Under the pieces are notes generated by a model that saw only the letters and a program-made list of their open reading frames with translations, searched no databases and was not told the origin of the DNA. Position numbers and translations under genes: made by a program. Of a stretch of 64,000 nucleotides of DNA, positions 26,618 to 35,270 are shown piece after piece (the first letter of the stretch is position 1; every line of letters starts with the position of its first letter). The stretch spans positions 1,550,001 to 1,614,000 of the forward strand of contig NZ_JACIEN010000001.1 in NCBI RefSeq assembly GCF_014196925.1. Direction: 5' to 3'. This stretch comes from Chelatococcus caeni (GTDB taxonomy: Bacteria > Pseudomonadota > Alphaproteobacteria > Rhizobiales > Beijerinckiaceae).

Positions 26618-26986
26618 TCAGCTACCGTCCTTGGCGGAATCGGTGCCGGTGCCCTTTTCGCGTTGTTCCTCGTCGGGAGTAGGCAGCGGCGCCGGGGCGG
26701 GCTCCCGCCGCGCGGGAACGGCCTCGCCCTCGCCCTGATCGGTCAAGGTCGGGAATTCGCCGGCATTCTCGACGGCCTCGACCGGCTCGACGGGCGTCTC
26801 GGCCTCCTGGGGATGGGTCAGCGGGTTCGGCTCGAGCGTGTCGGCCTGGCTGTCCTCGATGGCGATGATTTCGCTCGCCATCTCCCGGTAGCGCTCCTCG
26901 CCGCCCGGAGGGCAGCCTTCTTCCCGCCACAGGCGGTGGGCGCGCTGGCGGATGCGTTCCTCGAGCTCCGCTTCACGGTCGGGCAT
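26618..26986 (-). CDS. DUF2934-domain protein
   Basis: A 122-residue cytosolic protein. Residues 1-45 hold the DUF2934 helical motif (EERIRQRAHRLWREEG, RYREMASEIIAIE), and the rest is acidic and Pro-rich, probably disordered. DUF2934 proteins are small, common in Rhizobiales and of unknown function. ATG 26986 was chosen because a consensus EcfG promoter (27032-27056) lies 46 bases upstream; the longer open frame to 27199 crosses it. Confidence 0.82.
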   Translation of the reverse strand: MPDREAELEERIRQRAHRLWREEGCPPGGEERYREMASEIIAIEDSQADTLEPNPLTHPQEAETPVEPVEAVENAGEFPTLTDQGEGEAVPARREPAPAPLPTPDEEQREKGTGTDSAKDGS

Positions 26987-27031
26987 GGCGATGGACCTCC
27001 TTCGCGCTGTTGTCCGGGCGACCTTTCCCAG

Positions 27032-27056
27032 AACGGCGCGCGGTCGCTTCTGTTCC
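27032..27056 (-). promoter_or_regulatory. consensus EcfG promoter, DUF2934 gene
   Basis: Minus strand GGAAC (27056-27052), 16 bases, CGTT (27035-27032). Confidence 0.85.
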
Positions 27057-27085
27057 CACGGGATCGGCATCGCCGCGGCGATTTC

Positions 27086-27110
27086 GGAACAGTTCCGGGG
27101 CGGCCTTGTT
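27086..27110 (+). promoter_or_regulatory. EcfG-type promoter, glucose dehydrogenase gene
   Basis: GGAAC (27086-27090), 16 bases, TGTT (27107-27110), about 55 bases before ATG 27165. Confidence 0.65.
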
Positions 27111-27164
27111 CGGGGGGCGCCGTACACACGGCGCATGCATGCGAAGCGAGGCAAGGGAAACGAC

Positions 27165-29477
27165 ATGGCGGTCTTCTCGGCAATCGTCCTCTTCGTCATG
27201 GGAGCGGCGCTGGCCTTCGGTGGCGGCTGGCTCGTCGCCCTCGGCGGCAGTTGGTACTACCTCATCGCCGGCCTCGCCTGCCTCGTCACCTCGGCCCTTC
27301 TCTTCGTCCGGCAGCCGGCGGCCCGGACGGTTTACGCCCTCGTGCTCGCCGGCACGCTCGCGTGGGCCCTGTGGGAGGTCGGTTTCGACTGGTGGCCGCT
27401 CGGCACCCGCGGCGGCATCCCCGTGCTCGTCGGCCTGTGGCTCCTGCTGCCGTGGGCCGCGGGCGACGGACGCCGGTGGGATTTCGGCCGGATCGCGCTG
27501 GCGGCCGTCATCGTCGTCTCCATCGGCGTCGCCGGCTATGCGCTGACGCAGAACCCGCACGAGAAGTCCGGCACCCTGGCGGCCGGCGCGGGCGAGGCCG
27601 TCCTGCAGGCCGGATCCGTCCCCGACGGGGACTGGCATCACTATGGCCGGACCCTGCAGGGGCAGCGCTACTCGCCGCTGACGCAGATCAATCCGGGCAA
27701 TGTGGCCCAGCTCGCGGTGGCATGGACCTATCGCACCGGCGACGTGCGCCGGGAGGACGATGTCGAGGAGACCACCTATCAGGTCACGCCGCTCAAGGTC
27801 GGCAACCTGCTCTATCTCTGCACCCCGCACCACATCGCGATCGCGCTCGACGCCGCGACGGGCGAGGAGCGCTGGCGCTTCGATCCCGAGATCCCGCTCG
27901 ACCCGAACCGGCAGCACCAGACCTGCCGCGGCGTCTCCTATTTCGCCGGCACCGACCTGCAGGCCGCCGACGAAGCCTGCGCCACGCGCATCTACCTGCC
28001 GACGTCGGATGCCCGCCTCATCGCGCTCGACGCCCGGACCGGGCGGACCTGTCCCGACTTCGGCGAGGACGGAGCCGTGGACCTGTGGGCCAACATGCCG
28101 AACCAGAAGAGCGGCTATTACTATTCCACCTCCCCGCCCGTGGTCGCCCAGGGCCTCGTCATCATCGGCGGCGCGGTCAACGACAACTACGCCATGGATT
28201 CCCCCTCCGGCGTGATCCGCGCCTATGACGCCCGCAGCGGCGCGCTCGTCTGGAACTGGGATTCCGGCAATCCCGAGCGTACGGAGCCGCTTCCGCCCGG
28301 AGCGACCTATACGCCCAACTCGCCCAACAGCTGGTCCGTCTCGAGCGCCGACGAGGAGCTCGGCCTCGTCTACGTCCCGCTCGGCAACCGGACGCCCGAC
28401 CAGCTCGGCATGGGCCGCAGCGACGCCGTCGAGCGCTTCTCGTCGTCGGTGGTCGCGCTCGAGATCGGCACGGGCCGGGTGCGCTGGGTCTTCCAGACGG
28501 TCCACCACGACCTGTGGGACATGGACGTGCCCGCCCAGCCCGCCCTCCTCGACTTGACGACGGATCAGGGCACGCGACCCGCCATCGTCATCCCCACCAA
28601 GCAGGGCGATATCTACGTGCTCGACCGCGCGACGGGCGAACCGATCCTGCCCGTGCGCGAGGTGCCCGCCCCCGGCGGCGCCATCCCCGAGGATTTCACC
28701 GCCCCGACGCAGCCGGTCTCCGCCCTCACCTTCAACCCGTCGACGCTGCGCGGCCGCGACATGTGGGGCGTCTCCCTGTTCGACCAGCTGGCCTGCCGCA
28801 TCGCCTTCCGGTCGCTACGCTACGAGGGCCGCTACACACCGCCCTCGCTCGAGGGAACGCTCGTCTATCCCGGCAACTTCGGCACCTTCAACTGGGGCTC
28901 CGTCGCCGTCGACCCGGTGAACCAGACGATGTTCGGCATGCCGACCTATGTCGCCTTCACCTCCCGCCTGATACCGGCTGACGAGATCAGCCCCGATGCG
29001 CGCGCCAATGCCGGCGAGGCCGGCCTCAACCTCAATGTCGGCGGCCCCTACGGCGTGATCATGCAGCCGTTCACCTCGCCGCTCGGCCTACCCTGCCACG
29101 CACCGCCCTGGGGCTATGTCGCCGGCGTCGACCTGCGCACCGGCACGGTCGCCTGGCGGCACAAGAACGGCACCATCCGGGACGCGGCGCCCGTGCCCCT
29201 GCCCATCCGCATCGGCGTGCCGGGCATCGGCGGCCCGATCATCACCGCCGGCGGCGTCGCCTTCCTCGGCGCGGCGATCGACAATTACCTCCGGGGCTAC
29301 GACGTGGCGACGGGCGAGACGCTGTGGGAGCAGCGCCTGCCGGCCGGCGGCCAGTCGACGCCGATGACCTACGAGGCCGACGGCCGACAGTTCGTCGTCC
29401 ATGTCGCCGGCGGCCACGGCTCGATCGGGACGGATGCAGGCGACTACGTCATCGCCTACGCCCTTCCCCGCAACTGA
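27165..29477 (+). CDS. gcd: membrane-bound PQQ-dependent glucose/quinate dehydrogenase
   Basis: A 770-residue quinoprotein. Five N-terminal membrane helices (residues 1 to about 130) anchor a periplasmic eight-bladed PQQ propeller. Characteristic segments are DWHHYGRTLQGQRYSPLTQI, the VAWTYRTGD blade motif, HHDLWDMDVPAQP, IPTKQGDIYVLDR and TPMTYEADGRQFVV. It oxidises glucose or a related polyol in the periplasm and passes electrons to ubiquinone without pumping protons. ATG 27165 has AGGGAA upstream; ATG 27135 is an alternative. No PQQ synthesis genes are in the window. Confidence 0.93.
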   Translation: MAVFSAIVLFVMGAALAFGGGWLVALGGSWYYLIAGLACLVTSALLFVRQPAARTVYALVLAGTLAWALWEVGFDWWPLGTRGGIPVLVGLWLLLPWAAGDGRRWDFGRIALAAVIVVSIGVAGYALTQNPHEKSGTLAAGAGEAVLQAGSVPDGDWHHYGRTLQGQRYSPLTQINPGNVAQLAVAWTYRTGDVRREDDVEETTYQVTPLKVGNLLYLCTPHHIAIALDAATGEERWRFDPEIPLDPNRQHQTCRGVSYFAGTDLQAADEACATRIYLPTSDARLIALDARTGRTCPDFGEDGAVDLWANMPNQKSGYYYSTSPPVVAQGLVIIGGAVNDNYAMDSPSGVIRAYDARSGALVWNWDSGNPERTEPLPPGATYTPNSPNSWSVSSADEELGLVYVPLGNRTPDQLGMGRSDAVERFSSSVVALEIGTGRVRWVFQTVHHDLWDMDVPAQPALLDLTTDQGTRPAIVIPTKQGDIYVLDRATGEPILPVREVPAPGGAIPEDFTAPTQPVSALTFNPSTLRGRDMWGVSLFDQLACRIAFRSLRYEGRYTPPSLEGTLVYPGNFGTFNWGSVAVDPVNQTMFGMPTYVAFTSRLIPADEISPDARANAGEAGLNLNVGGPYGVIMQPFTSPLGLPCHAPPWGYVAGVDLRTGTVAWRHKNGTIRDAAPVPLPIRIGVPGIGGPIITAGGVAFLGAAIDNYLRGYDVATGETLWEQRLPAGGQSTPMTYEADGRQFVVHVAGGHGSIGTDAGDYVIAYALPRN

Positions 29478-29481
29478 GGCC

Positions 29482-29506
29482 GGAACAGGTCGCCGTGTCG
29501 GCGGTT
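29482..29506 (+). promoter_or_regulatory. EcfG-type promoter, proline-rich protein
   Basis: GGAAC (29482-29486), 16 bases, GGTT (29503-29506), starting only 4 bases after the gcd stop. Confidence 0.7.
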
Positions 29507-29569
29507 AGAGGCGCGAGCTTCCCCGGGGGCCGAGACGCGCCGCCGCCACGATCGTTGAAGGAAGCGAAC

Positions 29570-29848
29570 ATGCCAATGTCTCATACCTTCGTCCCCATGC
29601 CCCGCAGACCCGTCGCCGCGATGTCGGAACCTCCGCGGCCGGGTCCGGATCCCGGACCGGAGCCGCCCATTCCGATGCCGCCGCCCCACCGGCCCATCCC
29701 GCCCGTGGAGGAGCCGGATCCCGATCGCCTGCCGGACGAGGTGCCTGACCCCAATCCCGACGAAACGGATGTTCCACCCCGCCAGGCACCGGGCGATCAT
29801 CCGATCCAGCACCCGCCGCGCGGAGATTTTCCCGATACCGGCCGATAG
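29570..29848 (+). CDS. proline-rich 92-residue protein
   Basis: A low-complexity protein of mainly Pro, Asp, Glu and Arg (for example PPRPGPDPGPEPPIPMPPP, VPDPNPDETDVPP). It has no membrane segment or signal peptide and is probably disordered. It is supported by a good Shine-Dalgarno (GAAGGAAG) before ATG 29570 and an EcfG-type promoter 64 bases upstream. The function is unknown. Confidence 0.65.
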   Translation: MPMSHTFVPMPRRPVAAMSEPPRPGPDPGPEPPIPMPPPHRPIPPVEEPDPDRLPDEVPDPNPDETDVPPRQAPGDHPIQHPPRGDFPDTGR

Positions 29849-29889
29849 ATCGGAACACGTTGAAATCTCTGGCAAATGGTGATGTTTCG

Positions 29890-29941
29890 CTTGCAATCGC
29901 GATTGCAAGGGCCGAGGCTCACATGTGATTAACAATTGTTA
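29890..29941. promoter_or_regulatory. cluster of three palindromes before the NepR-like gene
   Basis: Within 52 bases lie a perfect 20-bp palindrome CTTGCAATCGCGATTGCAAG (29890-29909), CACATGTG (29920-29927) and TAACAATTGTTA (29930-29941), in a patch much richer in A+T than its surroundings. They end 8 bases before ATG 29950, so they probably form an operator or an mRNA structure controlling that gene. The 20-mer could also terminate the upstream transcript. Confidence 0.55.
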
Positions 29942-29949
29942 GGGTCGCC

Positions 29950-30129
29950 ATGGGCGAGAAGATCGGCAAGCACATGAAGGAACCGACTGCCTCGGCGACG
30001 TGCGCGAGAGACGTCAGCTTGCTGCTCGACGAAATCGAGCGCGAACCGGTGCCCGAGCGGCTGCTCGTGCTTGCCCTCGAGCTCCAGGAGGCATTGACGA
30101 GGCAACGGCGCGAGAAGGAGCAGGATTGA
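29950..30129 (+). CDS. NepR-like anti-sigma factor (59 residues)
   Basis: The short protein contains the core of NepR, the anti-sigma factor that holds the general-stress sigma factor EcfG: a first helix (SLLLDEIER), the signature EPVPERL (the usual form is EPVPDRF/L) and a second helix (LVLALELQEALTRQRREK). ATG 29950, with TTAGGG upstream. In most Alphaproteobacteria nepR lies beside ecfG and phyR; here the EcfG-type gene is about 9.5 kb away and no phyR is in the window. It is convergent with the methyltransferase gene. Confidence 0.65.
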   Translation: MGEKIGKHMKEPTASATCARDVSLLLDEIEREPVPERLLVLALELQEALTRQRREKEQD

Positions 30130-30152
30130 GCGACGCCGGCGGCTGCCGACGA

Positions 30153-30908
30153 TCACAAGGGCGGCGGCTCGGCCGCGTAATGCCGCTGCCCCCGCCTGCA
30201 GAGATAGACCTCCGGCTCCGGCCGGTCGGTGATGACGAAGCCGGCGCTGCGCAGCATGGCTTCGACCGCAGCCCGGTTCGGGATGAACCAGTTCGTCGGA
30301 TCGCCCGAATAACGCTCCTCGACGAAGAAGAGCTTCGGATAGTCCGGCCGCTCGAAGGCATCCCACTCGGCAAAGGGGTAGTCGTCGGCAAGGTCGGGCA
30401 CCGTGTCCCAGCCGCGCATCAGGCTCTGGAACACGAGCATGTCGCCCGCCACGTGCTCGTGTATGAGGTCGAGCGCCAGCAGCGGATGGCGCAGGTGATA
30501 GAACACGCCCATGAACAGCACGATGTCGAAGCGCTGGCCGAGCTGCCCCACCTCGTAGACCGACATCTGCCTGAGCTCCACATCGACGCCGGTCTGCTCG
30601 GCGGCGAAGGCGGCCTGCTCGAGGTAATGGGGATCGGCGTCGATGCCGACGACACGGCCGGCATTCCGCTTCTTCATCTCGATGAGGTAGAAGCCCGCGT
30701 TGCAGCCGATGTCGAGCACGCTGCGACCTTCGAGGTCCTGCGGCAGGGCATGGGCGAAGCGGGCCCATTTGAAGGCCGGATAATCGCCGAGGAAATGGTC
30801 CGGCGCCGTCTCCACGCCCTGGATGCGCAGGTTGTGGAACCACGGGCCGAGTTCGGCGATGCGGCGGCGGATGTCGACGGTCGCGTCAGATCGTTCGTTG
30901 AGTTTCAT
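30153..30908 (-). CDS. SAM-dependent methyltransferase, CmoB-like fold
   Basis: A 251-residue class I methyltransferase. The N-terminal GPWFHNLRIQGVETAPDH and FKWARFAHALP, followed by VLDIGCNAGFYLIEM and VVGIDADPHYLEQA, resemble the CmoB/DUF1698 group. It is last in the glycan operon, and its ATG 30908 overlaps the UDP-xylose-synthase-like gene by 23 bp. The context suggests O-methylation of a sugar or glycan rather than tRNA; this is inference. Confidence 0.83.
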   Translation of the reverse strand: MKLNERSDATVDIRRRIAELGPWFHNLRIQGVETAPDHFLGDYPAFKWARFAHALPQDLEGRSVLDIGCNAGFYLIEMKKRNAGRVVGIDADPHYLEQAAFAAEQTGVDVELRQMSVYEVGQLGQRFDIVLFMGVFYHLRHPLLALDLIHEHVAGDMLVFQSLMRGWDTVPDLADDYPFAEWDAFERPDYPKLFFVEERYSGDPTNWFIPNRAAVEAMLRSAGFVITDRPEPEVYLCRRGQRHYAAEPPPL

Positions 30909-31935
30909 TGCTCTGCTGCACCCGTTCCTTGAGACGACGGGGCTGGCGGCGCCGTTTGTCGCCGTTCGCCCGCGCCGATACCCTGAACCAGTCGATCGTG
31001 AGATCGAGTCCCTCTGTGAGCGGCACAACCGGCTCCCAGCCGAGCACGTCGCGCGCCCGCCCGATATCGGGCCGCCGCCTGAGCGGATCGTCCTCCGGCA
31101 GGGGCAGGTAGACGACGCTTGACGGCGAGCCGGTTCCGTCGCGGACGAGACGGGCCAGCTCATTCACCGTGAACTCGCCGGGATTGCCGAGATTGACCGG
31201 CGCGCCCGGGTTGGGTTCGACCCGCATGAGCCTCAGGAGACCCTCGACGAGGTCGGAGACGAAGCAGAAGGAGCGCGTCTGCTCGCCATCGCCGTAGACG
31301 GTGAGCGGCCGCCCACCCAGCGCCTGGTAGATGAAGGTCGAGATGATGCGGCCGTCGTCCGGCTGCATGCGCGGACCATAGGTGTTGAAGATGCGCGCGA
31401 CCCGCGCATCGACCCGGCCGAGGCGCAGGAAATCGAAGCACAGCGCCTCCGCCGCCCGCTTGCCCTCGTCGTAGCAGGCACGCGGGCCGGTGCAGTTGAC
31501 GTTGCCGCGATAGTCTTCGCGCTGCGGGTGCTGCTCGGGATCGCCGTAGACCTCGCTGGTGGACGCCTGCAGGAAATGCGCGCCATGCTCCTCCGCCAGC
31601 GTCAGGAGGTTCGCCGTGCCGACCACGCTCGTCATCATCGTGTGGACCGGCGCCGCCTGGTAGCGCGGCGGCGATGCCGCGCAGGCGAGATTGAAGATCT
31701 CGTCGAGCTCTTCGTCGATCGCGAGGCTCTCGCTCACGTCATGCTCGATGAGCCGGAAGCGCGGGTGGTTGTCGAGCGGGGCGACGTTGGCGCGCCGGCC
31801 CGTCACGAAGCTGTCGACGCAGATCACGCTGGCGCCCTCGGCAATGAGCGCATCGCACAGGTGCGACCCGACGAAGCCCGCTCCGCCAGCGACGAGAACC
31901 GTCCGCACGCGCCTGCCACGAACCGATGCATCCAT
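30886..31935 (-). CDS. UDP-glucuronate decarboxylase-like (UDP-xylose synthase) SDR
   Basis: A 349-residue extended SDR. GGAGFVGSH binds NAD. The family-specific stretches NLACAASPPRYQ, ASTSEVYGDP, HPQREDYRGNVN, RACYDEGKR (catalytic Tyr/Lys) and RIFNTYGPRM match UDP-xylose synthases closely. The reaction would be UDP-glucuronate to UDP-xylose plus CO2. The substrate can be made by the UDP-glucose dehydrogenase at 41754. The C-terminal 20 residues are Arg/Gln-rich. Seventh gene of the leftward operon. Confidence 0.85.
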   Translation of the reverse strand: MDASVRGRRVRTVLVAGGAGFVGSHLCDALIAEGASVICVDSFVTGRRANVAPLDNHPRFRLIEHDVSESLAIDEELDEIFNLACAASPPRYQAAPVHTMMTSVVGTANLLTLAEEHGAHFLQASTSEVYGDPEQHPQREDYRGNVNCTGPRACYDEGKRAAEALCFDFLRLGRVDARVARIFNTYGPRMQPDDGRIISTFIYQALGGRPLTVYGDGEQTRSFCFVSDLVEGLLRLMRVEPNPGAPVNLGNPGEFTVNELARLVRDGTGSPSSVVYLPLPEDDPLRRRPDIGRARDVLGWEPVVPLTEGLDLTIDWFRVSARANGDKRRRQPRRLKERVQQSNETQRTI

Positions 31936-31953
31936 CTGCCATCTCCTGCCGTC

Positions 31954-33051
31954 TCACTCGGCCGCCACCGTGCGGAGCGGATCGACCGCCGTCGTATCGA
32001 GCGCCGCCACCATTTCGCGGGCCCGCGCCCTGCCGGTGTGTCCGGCCAGGACGCGCCGGCGCGCCGCTGCCGCGATCTGCCGGCGCCGGGCGTCGGATAT
32101 CCGCGTCAGCGCGGTGACGACATCCTCGCCAGTGTCGGCGATGACGATGGCCTCGCCGTCGGGGAAAAGCCCGTCGAGCCCGCGCCAGCGGTCGCTGATC
32201 ACCGGGGTGCCGCAGGCGGCGGCCTCGAACAGCCGCACGCTCGGCGACCATCCGGCGGCGATCATGTCGGCCCGCGTCACGTTGAGGGTGAAGCGCTGCC
32301 GGCTGTAGAACGAGGCATGCTCGCCCGGCGGCAGATGGGTGATGCGCTCGACGTTGTCCGGCCAGGCGATGTCAGGCGGATATTGCGCGCCCGCCACCAC
32401 GAAGCGCAGATGCGGCAGCCGCCGCGCCGGCCCGATCAGCAGGCGCTCCAGGGCCGGCTGCCGGTCGGGGCTGTAGGTGCCGAGATAGCCGAGGTCCCAT
32501 CGCGGCGCTTCGCCGGTCGGCTGGTAGGCGGCAGGATCGACCGAGCAATGCAGCGCCACCGCCCGCCGGGCGCCGTGCTCGCGCTCGAGCCGCTCCAGCA
32601 CGTCGCCGCTGGAGAAGGAGAAGTAGATGTCGAAGAGCGGCACCTGCCGCCGGGCGAGGTAGTCCTCCTCCCCATGCTCCAGCCGCCGCATCGTGACGGG
32701 GGTGTCGATGTCGTAGAAGCTGAGGTTGGCGAGGCCTGCCTTCGCAAGGAAGTCGATGACCGCGGCGCCGTCGGGCACGAAGGAGCCGACGATGACCGCA
32801 TCGGCGCGACGCAGCGCCGGCAGGAAGCGGCGCAGCCCCTCGACGCTGCGATAATAGGCGAGCCGGCAGAAGTCGGGCTTCGGCAGGTCACGGTGATCGG
32901 CGTACCAGGACACGTCCCGCTCGAGGAACAGGATATCGTGCCCCTCCTCCGCCAGGCCCCGCAGCAGGGCCCGGTAGGTGGTGGCGTGGCCGTTGCCCCA
33001 CGAGGAGGACAGCGACAGGCCGAGCACGGCGATGGACAGGCGCTTGGTCAT
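31954..33051 (-). CDS. CgeB-like glycosyltransferase (paralogue 2)
   Basis: A 365-residue GT-B protein, the closest relative in this window of the 18705 gene: SSSWGNGHAT at the N-terminus, FYDIDTPVTM, HLPPGEHASFYS and VRLFEAAACGTPVISDRW. The two probably use related donors. The start overlaps the stop of paralogue 3 by 4 bp. It is a cytoplasmic enzyme of unknown linkage specificity. Confidence 0.85.
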   Translation of the reverse strand: MTKRLSIAVLGLSLSSSWGNGHATTYRALLRGLAEEGHDILFLERDVSWYADHRDLPKPDFCRLAYYRSVEGLRRFLPALRRADAVIVGSFVPDGAAVIDFLAKAGLANLSFYDIDTPVTMRRLEHGEEDYLARRQVPLFDIYFSFSSGDVLERLEREHGARRAVALHCSVDPAAYQPTGEAPRWDLGYLGTYSPDRQPALERLLIGPARRLPHLRFVVAGAQYPPDIAWPDNVERITHLPPGEHASFYSRQRFTLNVTRADMIAAGWSPSVRLFEAAACGTPVISDRWRGLDGLFPDGEAIVIADTGEDVVTALTRISDARRRQIAAAARRRVLAGHTGRARAREMVAALDTTAVDPLRTVAAE

Positions 33052-34142
33052 TCGGCAGCCTCGACGTTGCGGGACCGGACAAACCGGCGGAACAGGCGGT
33101 CCACCTGCTCGGCCCGGTGCTCGTAGGTATGCTCGGCGAGGATGCGCGCCCGCGCCCGTTCGCCGATGGCCCGGGCCCGTTCGGGCGTCAACGCGGCGAG
33201 CGCCTCGGCGACGTCGCGCCCGTCGCGGGCGACGAGCACCTCCTCGCCCTCCTTCAGGAAGAGGTCGAGCCCCTCCCATGCATCGGTGATGAGACAGGCG
33301 CCCGCCCCGGCGGCCTCGAACACCCGGGTCGCGGGCGAGAAGCCGTTCTCGGCCATGCTGGCCCGGCTGATGTTGAGCACCGCCTTCGGCGTGACGTTGA
33401 AGGCATTGTGGTCGCGCGTCGGCACATGGCCGAGGGAGCGCACGTTCGCCGGCAGCGGCTTGTCGTCCCAGCCGGCGCCGCCGAGGAGGAAGCGCTGCCC
33501 GGGCAGGAGGCTGGCCGCGCGGAGGAAGAACTCCTCCACCCGCGCCTCCCGGTCCGGCAGGCGGTTGCCGAGGAAGGCGAGATCGCAGGAAAAGCGCTCG
33601 TCCGGCGCCACGGGATGATGCGTCTCGGGATCGAGCGCATTGTAGACCGGGATGCAGCGGGCGGCGCCGAAGCCTTCGTAGGCCCGCACCACGGGATCGC
33701 CACCGCCATAGGTGAGGACGAGGTCGAGCCGTGCGAGCGCGCGGTGCAGCGCGTGCCCCGGGTCCTGCGCCATCTCCGCGAGGGTCGCCGGAGCGTCGAC
33801 GTCCCAGAAGATCCTGATGGCGTCCGGCGCCGCGGCATCGAGCACGGCCGCGAGGATTTCGTCGTCCGCGAAGCCGACGCCGCTCGCCTTGACGACGACA
33901 TCCGCCTCGCCGGCGCGGCCGGCCACCGCCTTCAGCGCATCGCTATTCGCCTCGTAGACGACCACGCGGCACCACGACGGCGGCTCGATGTCGCGATGCT
34001 TCTGCCTGTCATAGGCATCCGGCTCGTAGAACGTGATGTCGTAGCCGCGCGCGGCGAGCGCCTTGAGCAGGCCCCGGTAATAGGTCGCGGCACCGTTCCA
34101 GTAGGACGACACCAGGCTCGAACCGTAGAAGGCGATCTTCAT
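33048..34142 (-). CDS. CgeB-like glycosyltransferase (paralogue 3)
   Basis: A 364-residue GT-B protein. The N-terminus MKIAFYGSSLVSSYWNGAATYYRG is the variant form of the family motif, and the C-terminal part has TRVFEAAGAGACLITDAWEGLDLF. It overlaps neighbouring genes by 4 bp on both sides, so translation of the three GT genes is coupled. It probably adds a different sugar from paralogues 1 and 2, whose motifs differ. Confidence 0.83.
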   Translation of the reverse strand: MKIAFYGSSLVSSYWNGAATYYRGLLKALAARGYDITFYEPDAYDRQKHRDIEPPSWCRVVVYEANSDALKAVAGRAGEADVVVKASGVGFADDEILAAVLDAAAPDAIRIFWDVDAPATLAEMAQDPGHALHRALARLDLVLTYGGGDPVVRAYEGFGAARCIPVYNALDPETHHPVAPDERFSCDLAFLGNRLPDREARVEEFFLRAASLLPGQRFLLGGAGWDDKPLPANVRSLGHVPTRDHNAFNVTPKAVLNISRASMAENGFSPATRVFEAAGAGACLITDAWEGLDLFLKEGEEVLVARDGRDVAEALAALTPERARAIGERARARILAEHTYEHRAEQVDRLFRRFVRSRNVEAAE

Positions 34143-35269
34143 CGTGCGGCGGCCTCCATGAGCGGGATCTGGCGCCGCACCGCATCCGTGCCCCTGCGGG
34201 CGATCAGCCCGAGGAGTTCGTCGACGCGGTGCGCGCAGGTGTGGCGGGCCAGGATGGTCCGAAGGCCCGAGGCGGCGAGCGATGCCGCAAGGGCGGGATC
34301 GTGCAGCACGTCGCGGAGCATCCGCGCCATCGCCTCGCCGTCGCTTGCGACGAGGAAGTCCTCGCCAGGGCGGAAAAGTCCTTCGCTGTCGGACCAGGGG
34401 GCCGAGATGAGCGGGATGCCGCAGGCCAGCGCCTCGAAGACGCGGATGGTCGGGATGCCCGGCAGGGCCTCCACATAGGGCCGGCGCGGCACGTGCACGG
34501 TAACCCGGTGGCGGGCGAAGGCGACGGGCACGTCCGCATTGGCGATCCAGCCGCGGTACTTGAGGCCGGTCGTCGCCAATTGCTCCAGCGCCTCAGGCGG
34601 ATAGCGCACGCCGCGCACCTCGCCGGCAAGGCCGAGCCGGCGGGCCGGCTCGATCAGCATCGCCGCGAGTTCGGCCGAGCGTTCGCCGTCGCCCCAATTG
34701 CCGATCCAGACGAGATCGCCCCGGCGCTCCTCCTCGAGCGGCCGGAAGAGCCGCGTGTCGGCCGCCTCGTGCCAGGTCGCCACCTCCCCGCCCCAGCCGG
34801 CGGCGAGATAGCGCTGCCGCAAGGCTTCGCCGAAGGCGAGAACGCAGTCGTAGTCCTTGAGCTGCAGCGCCGCGATCTCGGGCCGGGCCGAGACGGCACG
34901 GTGGTGCGTGTCATGGAAGATGAGCGTGAAGCGTCCACCCTCGCGCCGCGCCCTGCCGATGCGGGCGACGAGCGCGGGATCGGTCCACTCGTGCACGATC
35001 ACGACGTCGGCTTCGTCGAGCGCCTTCTCATGGGCGAAATCCGGCCCGTAGACCTGCGACCGCAGCATCGGGAAATCGCGTGCGAAACGCTCGACCGCCA
35101 CCTCCCCCTGATCGGCGAGGAGATTGGTGCGGCTCCAGCCGTCCGCGGGCTCGAGCGCGAGCGCCTCGTGCCCCCGCGCCAGAAGCTCGCGCATGACGCC
35201 GCGCAGGAAATGCGCATTCCCGTGGTTCCAGTCGGAGACGAGGGAATGGGTGTAGAAGAGGAAGCGCAT
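34139..35269 (-). CDS. CgeB-like glycosyltransferase (paralogue 4)
   Basis: A 376-residue GT-B protein starting FYTHSLVSDWNHGNAHFLRG, with C-terminal IRVFEALACGIPLISAPWSDSEGLF. It is more divergent than the other three paralogues but aligns along the whole length. It starts one base after the stop of the GT4-like gene and overlaps the next gene by 4 bp. Confidence 0.82.
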   Translation of the reverse strand: MRFLFYTHSLVSDWNHGNAHFLRGVMRELLARGHEALALEPADGWSRTNLLADQGEVAVERFARDFPMLRSQVYGPDFAHEKALDEADVVIVHEWTDPALVARIGRARREGGRFTLIFHDTHHRAVSARPEIAALQLKDYDCVLAFGEALRQRYLAAGWGGEVATWHEAADTRLFRPLEEERRGDLVWIGNWGDGERSAELAAMLIEPARRLGLAGEVRGVRYPPEALEQLATTGLKYRGWIANADVPVAFARHRVTVHVPRRPYVEALPGIPTIRVFEALACGIPLISAPWSDSEGLFRPGEDFLVASDGEAMARMLRDVLHDPALAASLAASGLRTILARHTCAHRVDELLGLIARRGTDAVRRQIPLMEAAAR

Positions 35270-35270
35270 G

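Noticed and set aside
29852-29876. GGAAC before the NepR-like gene as an EcfG promoter
   Set aside because: No GTT at 16-18 bases; the positions read CAAA/AAAT.
29890-29909. The 20-bp palindrome as a phage attachment or recombination site
   Set aside because: No integrase, direct-repeat partner or tRNA gene nearby; an operator or terminator role is simpler.
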